From Corbicula japonica (lineage: Eukaryota > Mollusca > Bivalvia > Venerida > Cyrenidae): a stretch of 64,000 nucleotides of DNA. Positions 1-10,392 of the stretch are shown in pieces (positions within the stretch are counted from its first letter, which is position 1; each line of letters starts with the position of its first letter). The stretch lies in NCBI GenBank assembly GCA_038501625.1, contig JAZAYU010000001.1, forward strand, positions 7,083,829 through 7,147,828, given 5' to 3'. The position numbers were made by a program, and so were the translations under genes. The notes under the pieces were generated by a model, which saw only the letters and a program-made list of their open reading frames with translations, did no database searches and was not told the origin of the DNA.

Positions 1-110
1 TAGAGGTAGTTCTGAAAATTTCCAACTGCTTGGCCAAAATCCCAATGAAAATTAAATAATGCTGCCCAAAAGATTCTAGACCACTGAAATTTCTTTGGCC
101 CCTGTAAGAA
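1..110 (+). repeat. Dispersed repeat family A, copy 1
   Basis: This stretch shares a core (TTTCCAAC, then TGGCCAAAAT, then ATGAAAATTAAAT) with stretches at 3020-3190, 24960-25090 and 37735-37890 on this strand and 4327-4450 on the other, and a short piece near 57738-57775. The copies differ by many substitutions, so the family is old. No coding potential is visible. It could be a SINE or a non-autonomous element; its true ends are not visible because this copy is cut by the window edge. Confidence 0.6.
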
Positions 111-205
111 TATGAATATAGAATACAATTTATATTTTTGATCGATAATGATTTTCACAGTCTTTTTAGGTATGTCTATACGTTTAGATGTGGATGATTT
201 ACGTG

Positions 206-237
<32 letters not shown>
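206..237 (+). repeat. (CAA)n microsatellite
   Basis: About ten uninterrupted CAA units. Nothing else is visible between 111 and 965. Confidence 0.9.
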
Positions 238-965
238 AACATTCACATTTTCAAAGATAATCTTGCCATTTTACGGGTTTTATCATGGTGTTCAATGCAT
301 ACTAATGGTTCACTTAAATAGAATTTGTTCAATCTGATTTAATGTACAGTAGAAGGAATTTCAAGAGTAGATTTGTGCCAAATATGCATTTCCAATATGA
401 CGGTTTACACTAAAAATATAACGCGGCGGTAACTAAAACGGCTGAGTTTTCATATTTTGAAGACACCGAAAAATCTTAAATAGACATTACAGTTTAATTT
501 CAGGGAAAATAATTTATTGTGTGCAAAATCCATCAAGAACGATGTCGGCTGGATAATCAATGATCGAGATAATAAATGTTTATCGGCCCTGCTAAAGAAA
601 AACATGAAAAGTTTTAGCCATCCTATACACCAATGAGTAGACTGGCTCCCGTCTCTATGTTCTGTTATATATTCTCATGTCAATATATTATACAATAATC
701 ATCAATACCTCCAAGAAAAGCAACTCCTGCAGGTACCTTACTGACATGCATTTTACTTCCCTTATCTCCCAGAACATAGATGGTTCAGCAAATCAGTAAA
801 AAAAGAGAAAATGAAATGAATAAAAAAGGAGAAAATAAGTATTTCAGTGTTTTCTTAATAAACCATCTAGCTGGTGCCAGGCTAACCAATGAGCATTACA
901 GTGGTTAGTCTAGTCGTAAGATTAAATCTATGCATACATATGGGTGACAGTATTCAGGCTTATTC

Positions 966-1622
966 AGGGCTGCCAAATCTCCGGATTTTACCCGAAATCT
1001 CAGGATTTTAAGTTATTTCTCCGGATCTCCGGATTTACAGTCAAAATCTCCGGATTTGTATAAAAAATTCAAAAAGATTAATTAAACCTTTAAAAGTTAA
1101 AGTTAGTTGTGCAGTGGACGTTATAGTTTTTCTATTGCACCGTCGCACATTTCCTGTTTATTACGAGATAACGAGGACGTGGTCAGTGACAAGCTGCCTC
1201 GGGCACAATCACACAATAACCACGTGTCATAAACTAAACAGGGACCTTCATGTTACACTTGCCTGTATTTATTTTCTTTGATGCATGTAAAAAATGGATC
1301 TTAGCAAGTTTAGCCGAATGTAAAGCAATGAACAATACAATATTTAAAAACCATTTTTAAGTGACAGGTTCTTTAACCATTTGTCACAAAACGCCAAAAT
1401 ACATTATATCAAATTCTTTGAAAAAAAAAAACATCATCATAATCATCATCGTGTAGTGACAGTTATAGTTTAGTCACAGTTATACTTAACAGCAGCAACA
1501 ATACATTAAAATAACAACATCATAATGATGATGATGATAATGATGATGATGATCCTCAGCATCATCATCGAAATATTCAGGCAAAGTCTCCGGATTTTTA
1601 ATGAAGAAGTTTTGGCAGGCCT
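966..1622. mobile_element. Non-autonomous hAT-like element (MITE)
   Basis: The ends are inverted repeats (AGGGCTGCCAAA at 966 and TTTGGCAGGCCT ending at 1622, one mismatch), and the insert is flanked by a perfect 8-bp direct repeat GCTTATTC (958-965 and 1623-1630). An 8-bp target duplication with CAGGG-like ends is typical of hAT transposons. The motif TCTCCGGATTT recurs several times near the left end (about 978-1060) and once near the right end (about 1587), which looks like subterminal transposase sites. The inside carries GAT/ATC triplet runs (about 1430-1450 and 1519-1570) and no open reading frame, so it would depend on a transposase made elsewhere. Confidence 0.75.
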
Positions 1623-1937
1623 GCTTATTCCTGACATTCAGGATTTTGTGTGTCTAAAATTGGTTGACTTTCTTTATTTTCCCTTTAAAAACTGACCAAT
1701 TTTTAGGATTTTGAGAAATTCTAACTTCTTTCACTCATGCATACACCTTGCTTGGTTTATTATTTAAGTTGGCCTTTATATCAACATTTCCTCTAAAAAA
1801 ATATTAAATTTAACATTTATACCGCCCCCTTCTCCTTGGATATTTAATTATCATTATAATAAACTAATTAATCTCAGAAAATAAGAGGTTCCTAGCAGAA
1901 AGAAAGAAAAGATACATTATATTGATACGAGTCGCAT

Positions 1938-2195
1938 TTATAAGTGTGGACAAAACACTTCTAAGTTGGATGCCAAATCACATATTTTCAGTATGTACCA
2001 CTTTGGGTTCCGAAATTCCAAAAAGCTTGTAATTCCAATTCCACGGTAACGCTCAGTTTCCAGTGTGTGACAGGCATTGTAAAAACACCAGATCCCTCCA
2101 GTGACAGGTGTATATGTGTCATAAGGCACACCGGATCCTGCCAGTCTATGCCAATACACAGCATGACAACCATATCTCACCAAAATATTCACTTT
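1938..2195 (-). CDS. Possible terminal exon, unrecognised protein
   Basis: On the minus strand a strong splice acceptor (GTTGGTTTCAG, ending at 2196) opens an uninterrupted frame of 85 codons ending in TAA at 1938. The peptide looks protein-like rather than random: it has several aromatic and cysteine residues (WCFYNACH, about residue 38), is not low-complexity, and uses more G and C than its surroundings. I do not recognise the family, and no upstream exon is evident up to 9 kb. It could be the last exon of a gene with distant exons, or a relic of a mobile element. Confidence 0.3.
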   Translation of the reverse strand, partial: KVNILVRYGCHAVYWHRLAGSGVPYDTYTPVTGGIWCFYNACHTLETERYRGIGITSFLEFRNPKWYILKICDLASNLEVFCPHL

Positions 2196-2399
2196 CTGAA
2201 ACCAACAATTTTACTTGATGCATGTTTAATTTTATTTGCAAAATAAAAAAAAATCATTGTGAATCATTGAAGAATAAATGAAATTTAGGTAATTTATACG
2301 TTATAACTGTTTTTATTTTTATTAAATGTAAAAAAAAGCGGTAATTACAAAAGAAAACACATTTAAATTATAATAAATTATAGGTAACAGTGCTCCTCA

Positions 2400-2425
2400 T
2401 TTATTATTATTATTATTATTATTTG
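2400..2425 (+). repeat. (TTA)n microsatellite
   Basis: About eight TTA units. The flanks (2210-3015) are AT-rich and show nothing else. Confidence 0.85.
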
Positions 2426-3019
2426 CGAGGACAACCGGCACAAGTACCCATTTACAATAAAACAATGCGTCTTTTTATAAATCTCTCTTTAAGTAAATGC
2501 TCAATTCAGTATGAACATGAATTGTTATCTTTTAATTTCAATACTTCACTCAACGCAATTCTAATCGAACATTTTTATATTATTTACAAAAATAATTCGA
2601 CCAGAAAATCTATCTAATTTCTATAAACAGTTAATGTTTATGCCGTCTTCGGTAATAATGATTATTTTGTATTACATTGTAATTTTGTAATGTTTAATCT
2701 TGTATATAATGCTAATGTTTCTCACATCTAGTGGGATTTATGCATATGTAAATAAAAGTTGAAAAAAAGTTGCATAAAATGTGTTTGTATTATCACAAGT
2801 TTAGAAGAAAAGGTGCGATTTTTTTCTTTTTATTGTATGGTTATTTCTCTGATTTCCTCATTTCTAATTCATTGATATTTTAATAATGCAATAAGACTTT
2901 AAATAATGTTTAAAATCCTGAAGTTTTCAAAAACATTCGATTGTAAAAAAACTTAATTGTAGTCGCTTTTAAAACGAAGTTTGCCTTTAAGAACAGTTAA
3001 CCGATATTTTCACAGGTTC

Positions 3020-3190
3020 GGGCGCAAGATTTCCAGAAAGAAGTTCGTTTAAGACAGACTTAGGGTAGTAAGTTTTCATGATAATTTCCAACTTTCTGGC
3101 CAAACCCCGCATGAAAATTAAACGTAAGCCGCCAAAATAGGGGTTCGAGAATACCAATGAACGTGGACCCCCCCCCCCCCCCCCACCCCT
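3020..3190 (+). repeat. Family A copy 2, with poly-C tract
   Basis: Carries the fuller version of family A: GAAGTTCGTTT, AGACTTAGGGTA, then TGATAATTTCCAACTTTCTG and ATGAAAATTAAA. It ends in a run of 17 C at 3168-3184. A box-B-like GGGGTTCGAGA lies at about 3139, so a tRNA-derived SINE origin is possible but not shown. Confidence 0.6.
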
Positions 3191-3553
3191 GCTATTTTCA
3201 TTCTTATATGCAAAATCTAGAACATTAATTTAAAACAGTAACATTAAAATTATGTTAATATTCTTGACAAATAAAATTGTGCAAAACCATATTAAGTGTA
3301 ATTATGGGCCTTAAAAACAACAGCAATAAAACATAATATAATAATACAGCATAAAGAAACTGTCGTGTAAGTAAACCATATCAGATCAGCAGTTTCAGCC
3401 TGTTTTGTCCGATAAAAACAAACACTTGTTAGACAGTCCTGTAAAGAGACATGTATATTTTGATATTATTTTATCAGCAATGTTTACACTTTTTGATAAT
3501 TAATGTCATGTTCTCTTTGCAGATATTGCAAATATTCAATGTAACCAGGGCTG

Positions 3554-3667
3554 AAGGTTATAAAGTCTCCATTTCAGCCAATCAGATGCTTGAGATTTGA
3601 GACTGGTTTCCAGCCAATCAGATGCTTGAGATTTGAGACTGGTTTCCAAACTCAGCTTTATAACCTT
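3554..3667. repeat. Foldback family F, copy 1 with internal 36-bp duplication
   Basis: Begins AAGGTTATAAAG and ends CTTTATAACCTT, the same ends as the perfect palindrome at 19398-19533. Inside, a 36-bp unit containing CAGCCAATCAGATGC is repeated head to tail (3575-3610 and 3611-3646) with no mismatch seen, so the left arm has been replaced by a tandem copy of the right arm. Confidence 0.75.
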
Positions 3668-4326
3668 AATAACATGTGTGCCTAAAAATGTTTGTCAACA
3701 ATAATCACTTATTGGCCTATAGTGTTTTTGCCTTTATTTCTTAGCAGTTATAAGATTTTAAATACTTACTGGGACAGAATAATATTTGTATTTTTCATTT
3801 TATTATCTGAAAAAATAGATTTCATTTGCTATGCTGTGTAAAATCTTATTTTACATGTAAGTCTCCAATTCGTGCGTCCAACCCAAACAGGATGGAGACA
3901 GTTTTATTAAAACGAGAATATCATGAATTGAAACAATACTGAAATAGAAACGTCGGATCACATCAACATAAACTTTTTTTTATTTTAAAAGAAACAATAA
4001 AATTGAAACGTTAATGTTACTGTAGGAGAAGAAAGTCTTTTAGATATACAGATTATGTCCAGTTTCATCTAAATAATTTCAAATAAATGATCGAATCTCG
4101 GTACGGCAAAGAAAAGAAGCATTTGTATTTCATTAAATAATTAGTTGTTTGTTTTTTTTTGGAAATCAAATCTTTGTCACAAGTTTAACATGAATTTGTT
4201 TGTCATGAAAACAATTGTTTAACGGGTTAACCCACAAAAATGTAACTGAAAGAAAGTAGTTATGGTAGTTGTGTCTGTGAAATTGTTGATCCAGAAATAA
4301 AAGTAAATTTGCCATGATCTTAACAC

Positions 4327-4450
4327 AGAATACTGCATACTCAGAGGCGGAACCACTTTTTAGAACATAAATATTTAATTTTCATGCGGATTTTGACCAG
4401 TAGGTTGGAAATTATCATATTACTCTTAGACTTTCCAAAACGAACCCCAT
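4327..4450 (-). repeat. Family A copy 3, inverted
   Basis: The reverse complement carries GATTTCCTGAAA, GGGGTTCGTTTT, AAAGTCTAAGAGTA, TGATAATTTCCAAC and GCATGAAAATTAAAT in the same order as the copy at 3020-3190. Opposite orientation of copies 2 and 3 argues for dispersal by insertion and not local tandem duplication. Confidence 0.6.
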
Positions 4451-4869
4451 TTCAGGAAATCTTCCATCTGACCATAATACCTATAACCTTAACTAACAAA
4501 AAATAAAATAAAATATAAGAACGTTTCACTGCGTTTCTCATCCGCCATGTAAAATGTACTGTAAAAAAGAGAGATCATATGGACAAGCCCTTAAACATTA
4601 TCTACAGATCAAAGATTGAAACAAACCTCACAATCTTTAGCGCACTTTGTTACAGTTGTCTAACAAGAGGGCGGTGTCTTTGAAGTACGCACTTTCACTG
4701 ATTTTAAATTTCAATTTATACTATTTGATCTTACCTGATTATTAAATTTTTTCGACATTTGCCTTTTTCATGCTTAGATCAAGATGGGTATCGACACGAT
4801 TACAGAAACGATAGACCGGATATAGATCAAAGAAACAATGAGTCGGTGACTTGTTGCACGGCCGGTCGA

Positions 4870-4975
4870 CACAGCTGTCAGTTAGTAAAGGCCAAGGAAA
4901 CATCAGTGGGTTAGCGGGGATCGAACTCTGACGAACTCCTTTCTAGGGACCGCAGGGTCATTGATAACTAGATGA
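4870..4975 (-). repeat. Possible tRNA-derived SINE head
   Basis: On the minus strand a box-B-like GAGTTCGATCCCC (about 4915-4927) follows a possible box-A-like GACCCTGCGGTC by about 30 bases. The match is suggestive only; no full tRNA fold is made. A weaker similar box B lies on the minus strand near 20400. Confidence 0.3.
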
Positions 4976-4990
4976 TTCTGTCGATGAATA

Positions 4991-5112
4991 CCCGATTGGA
5001 AGTCTGTCACAAAGTATACCCTACTAGTACTCCTTCACCATGTAGACCCCACTGGAATTACGTCACAATGTACACCCCACAGGAAGTCCGACACAATGTA
5101 GATCCCACTGAG
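4991..5112 (+). repeat. 28-bp minisatellite
   Basis: Four tandem units starting at 4991, 5020, 5048 and 5076 (29, 28, 28, 28 bp) with a partial fifth. The consensus includes CCCACTGGAAGTC and CACAATGTAGAC. The units differ by several bases each. Confidence 0.8.
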
Positions 5113-8100
5113 AGAACGCAGAATTATTAATGTTGTAATTCATTAGAATGATGCGATGTCAGTCTATAAACTTGGGCTAGGCCAATATTAGGCGGATTTT
5201 CATTTTTTTTAAATGTTTTACTCTATCTGTGATCGTTACTATGGGGTTTTCAGTTACCTACTAATTCCTTCGTAGCAGATAGATGCAAAATAAACAATAA
5301 TTCCAGCGAATGCATAAAATAGCAATCCGTTCAAAATCCCATTCGCTGTATTTTGCGTACGTGGACAAAAGTTCTTTTATGGATATTACAATTTAAATGA
5401 TCCTTTTAATCTTCTATAAATTTATTTTCAATCTTAAGAATGTCGCTATTTCAGTACATTTCTTTTCAAAAAGGTATGCAAAATTCAGTGAGACAACGCC
5501 AATGTTTATCCAGGATCGAGTTACCTCCCTTATCGTAGAATTGGAGCAAATCGGCTACAGTGACGGTAATCGCTATTTAATTTGCACCGATATGCAAGAC
5601 GATGACGGGGAAAACAAGTAATCCTACAACATGTGTAAAATACAATACGCTCGATATATAAGATAACAAGAAAAAGTAAGAAAGGTAAACGAAAAACAGG
5701 GAAAAGTCAAAAGTAAACATATGGCTAATACCCCACATTGTATAACACGGACCCATAAGGAACACAATTAAGTTCGACCGGCGAATGGCAAATAATGAGA
5801 CCTCACCTGTAAGAATAAGAAGTCCACCTACGACCCAGTACGTTGAACAAGCAAATACTACTACCGTCATACAAGTTTACAAGTTTATTTCATTAAAACC
5901 AATAGGTCTGAGACCCATGTGGCAATATAAGGTGTAAGACCTGTAAATAGACTTCCCTATATAAACTATAGTAAACATGACAAGTTTCAAAAGGCTGGCA
6001 TTCATAGCTGGTACCATTTGAATAAGGGCTAACTTACATGCTTTTAAAGCTAAGTGTTTCTACTGTCCATTTCCAGCAAGAAAAGTAGGGGTCATGGATC
6101 AATTAACAGAGATTTGACACCTTAAAATCGGTGGTCTGTTTGTTTTCACTTCTGTGTGAACTTCAAAACTGTTTTACATATGCCGTCCTAAAACCAGGGC
6201 CTTTTTTCATATACAGCATTTCCAAACATAATTTTGCTATCCGTGTTTCAGTAAAAGCATCTCATTTACTTAACATGTTCCTTTCAGGCCATACTAGCCA
6301 TTTAATGGCCCCAAAAGGCAAAAAAATCGTGACTATTTAGTGTCAGCCATTGTCTGACTAGCACATTATAACATACATATGGCAGTCATGCAAATGTCAA
6401 AGGTTGTAAAATGTATACAAACTTACACATAAAATATATACAATGTATTATGGCGGATAGTGTATGCAAACTTCGAGTAAAAGTTTTATAATGTAAACAA
6501 ACTTTCATTATATAACAACCGGCTTTAGCGGTTCTATATCCGATCCTATAATTACCGGCCCGAGCCGTGCGGTCCTTTATCCTATGTAATAATGATATAA
6601 CCCCCCCCCCCCCGAGAGGTACTCTTTTGGATCATATAGCAACCGTCCTAGTGATTACACTTCCAATTCTATTACTACTAGCTTTTTTCCGCTCATGTAT
6701 CTAACAGTCTGATTTTCCGATCTCTCAAAAAAAACAAACATAGTGGTCCTTTTGAATCCTTGAAACAATTGAAATCATATAGCTAACCAAACCATACCTG
6801 TACAACGTTAGGCGCATTTCACGAACTGTTACATCAAGCACTACCCTGTGAAATCTTAGAGTAAATGAACAAACATAATAAAAGTGTTTATGATCTGGGA
6901 CAGTAAATAAGGAAGTATGTAAGAGAACATAATCGGACTATCAATACTGGAGAGTAATTCAAATACAACGGGCCGATTGCGGGACCTTTGAAAGTTGATA
7001 CTCATTTTGGCTCTTCTTCATTTTTTGCATGTTTCTAACTCAAGAAACAATTATGAGTTGTCGAACGGACATTGCGTTGTTCAATATAAAAGCCTAAATA
7101 ATAAAACCCACAAGTGAAGTTTGTTTATCTTTTCATATTTATATTTCAACAACTACAACAACCACTGTATCTTGTATCGCTCAAGACTTGCACTATGTCC
7201 TTTGAATGATCAGTAGTAATGAATGATACATTATTTTGGTTTTGAGTGTTTCTTTATTAGTTGCGGATTTTTTCGGGATTGATGCTTACATCAAGAAAGG
7301 CAAACTTCCATCACTAAACTTGCTGGCCCTGGTTTTGGATTAGGACCCGCTGAAAGTAAAAGTTACTAATGCATTAATGGTAACGATTATGTAAACAGAC
7401 CATTAGTGACCATATAGCTAATGGTAGTAAATTTAAGGCTGTAAAAATGTAGAATTATCTTCATAAATAAATAATTTTCAATTTAAAAATCTTTCTTAAA
7501 TTTAATTTTCATTACTCGATTGAAATTAGATGATTTTTCTGTGAGGTAAGGTAGTAATTGACACGGGTATGCTTTTGAAGTTTTATTATCCTTAGATGAT
7601 CTCTTAATTTCAACTTTCCCAAACCTGGGACTGGTCACTTCAAAGAGGACAGCTCTCGTAGATCAGTATTATAACATTATCTTTCACACTATCAAGCAGT
7701 GAAATCTTTAAAAATATAACACCGAAATCTGTTGAACAACATGTTTGTTTTCACTGATTAATGATCTTCATTGTCATTTAGAAATCAGATAAAAATGTGA
7801 GAAAATTGATGACTTAATTTTGATATTAGAATGTTAAAGCTTAAACAGGCTTGATAATTAATGCGTGCTTTTTTAATTATTTTTAAGTCTTTCTTTTGCA
7901 AGATGACGTTAACTTAATGTTACGTCTTATAATCTGTAAAGAGAGCAATATTCATATTAACTCTTTAAAACTGAATCTCCCTGGGTCCAGGATCTGAGAT
8001 CGGAAACCTGTCCCAAATAACAAGAACAGTGTTTTATGAATCTATGGAAAATACTGTTGAAAGTTTGCAAATTTATTTTCCATTAAAAATTTCCAGGGTA

Positions 8101-9540
8101 CTTCTAAAGTTAATGTTGGTCTGAAAGAACTACAACATAATTTTATCGTGTGGCATTTAACTTTGAAGCGACTGCATCTAAAGTATTCAATGAATTCGAT
8201 ATCATATCTATAATACTAGTTTTTATTGTCCAAAAACGTCTAACAATCACTCATCCTCTGTAATTTTTTTAATACTTAGTAACTGAATATAACAAGTATC
8301 GATGTTGTTGTTGTTGTTTTAGTTTATTTACGCGAGGCAAGAAAAAACAAAACATAACAAACAACCCCACTATTATCTGCTGAAGATAACTGACAATAGC
8401 ACATGTAAAAATAAACAGTATTAAAATAATGTAATCGCCTTCTTTGGGTGAACTCGAAGTATCTTCAGAAAATTGCTTAGCTCTTTCAGTTGATACATTA
8501 AAAAACAACAACTAAAAAACTATAATGCAGGCTCATTTAAATTTTGATTTTCAGATTTTACAATAGGCTGTACAATAGAAGTGACTACTCCCTACAGAAT
8601 TCTAATAATAACTTACTAGATACATGAAATACTCTGGAATTTCTTTTGCAATGCAAAGCAGGTTTTAATTTATATAAATCATTTTTTTTGCAGTTGATGC
8701 TATTAATTTATTAGCAAACTGAAGTAATTATTTCGCTAAGTAATATTTTTCCGTGGAAACTGGACCAGCTACCAACGCAATATTAAACTAACGAGTTCAA
8801 ATTGTTACCAGTCGCAGAACTGACGAAAGGGAACATTGAGTTCGAATACGGTTTCTATTTCCGGTTTCACAACTTTGGAGACAGATATATGATGTTTGTT
8901 TATATATATTAAAATAACACATTGAAAGTTAAAAATTTAACTTTTTAAAAATTTAACTTAAAAAGGGAAATTTCGGTGATTTGAAAAAATAAGATGTTTG
9001 GAAGCTCCATATGCCTGCATGCAAAGCAGTTTCTGTAATAGGAAACGAAAAAGCAGACCTATTTGTATTCTTAGTTATTATATTTTGAAAAATATATATT
9101 CAGTTACGGAAAGTCCACTAGAGTAGAATTCACGTGATTTGTGCAATTTTTTGCCGAATTTGTGACGTTTGAAAATCGAAAACATTTACATCTTATAGCT
9201 ATAAGTACAGTTTCAGTTCTGTGAAATAGTTTGTGAGCCAATGTAATGAATATCTAATTATGAACTTTACAAAAATATTTAAAAATCAATGCAAATGAAA
9301 TATCTAAATGTTGGTTTTTGTAAATCAAAGGAAGGGAAAAAACAATATGTCACACGATGAGAGATTAAAGATGTCCGCGGATTCGGAGGATTCTGGCGTT
9401 AGGTGTCACACCTGTCAAGGTAGAATACACGGAGGGTTCCGGTGTTTCACCGTGCTCTATGGCACAATTATGGTCCTCTTAATTAATTCTGACCTCTGCC
9501 GAGTGTCATCCGTCCAAGAAGCAAATCAACACGCTCCTTA
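5113..9540. other. Intergenic, no gene seen
   Basis: AT-rich DNA with short chance frames only. Simple tracts are a C13 run at 6601-6613 and a GTT run at about 8303-8318. I see no splice-flanked coding stretch, RNA gene or transposon protein. Confidence 0.6.
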
Positions 9541-9941
9541 AGCACCACGTGATCACACGTAGATAAAGAGGCGGAGTTTATGTCTACCGGGTATCTGTTA
9601 TACTATGAATATTGATAAGGTTGAATTCTTTATCAGTAATAGGCTCCGCCTTAATTTATGCGTCACGAAAACGGCAATAAAACCTTAGATTTTCTTCTTT
9701 CATCAGTATTTACAAATTATTCTACAAATGTAAACTATTTTATGGACTTATTTACTGTACCATCAAAGGGACTGTATTTCATTCTAGAGTAGCTTTTTTA
9801 TGCTCAAAGGAATCGGACAGTAGTGCTGTTTAATTTAAAACAATTTGCATTTTATTGGGGTATAATCATATAATAATCACCATAAACCGTGTTAATAGAC
9901 ATATTTTGTGAGTTTTTGCTTAAGAGAAATATACGAGACTA
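9541..9941 (+). promoter_or_regulatory. Proximal 5' region of Cdx with caudal-type and GATA sites
   Basis: Within 9655-9886 there are six matches to the caudal core on either strand: TTTATG at 9655, 9739 and 9797, CATAAA at 9881, CAATAAA at 9675 and TTTATTG at 9851. Two facing GATA motifs lie at 9613-9620 (TGATAAGG) and 9629-9635, and an E-box CACGTG at 9546. A TATA-like GGTATAATC is at about 9858-9866. Caudal-family proteins are known to bind such sites and vertebrate Cdx genes autoregulate, so feedback by the gene's own product is an inference. The region is AT-rich, which raises chance matches. Confidence 0.45.
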
Positions 9942-10392
9942 ATGATGTCAACAATGGTGATGTGCCCGGATCAACAGCCGTCGTCGGCAATGTTTCAACG
10001 TTACCCTTCGCCGCCGGTGACCTACCCTTTCAACGGGTTCGGCTACAACGCACCAGGGACTCAGCATCAGCCTGACTTTAACCAGTTCCAGGTCCCGGAT
10101 CCAGGTGTTCAACAGGCCTGGTACGCCATGTACGGTGCTCGATCTGACGACTGGGCTTACGGACCGGCGACATCCGGACCTATGACCAGCACACCTCAGG
10201 GCATGGGCGCTTACCCCTACCGCACTGGACAGATGGGATTAGACTACAGTCAGCAACCGGGTCAGGTGACGTCCGACTCGCCGGGTGACACCAGCTCGTC
10301 CACCTCCTCCTCAGGTTCCCCGTCCAACAAGCAACTCAGACCTCCCTATGACTGGATGAAAAAAGCTGCCTACCAGTCTGCACCGACTTCCG
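9942..10392 (+). CDS. Cdx: Cdx exon 1
   Basis: Codes residues 1-150 plus the first base of codon 151, and holds the YDWMKK hexapeptide. The donor is G|GTAAGT at 10393. Reading on past the donor meets a stop within eight codons. Base use is clearly GC-richer than the flanking DNA. Confidence 0.95.

Noticed and set aside
9308..9541. 77-codon frame just upstream of Cdx
   Set aside because: No family, no splice link to Cdx, and the Cdx start has its own upstream stop.
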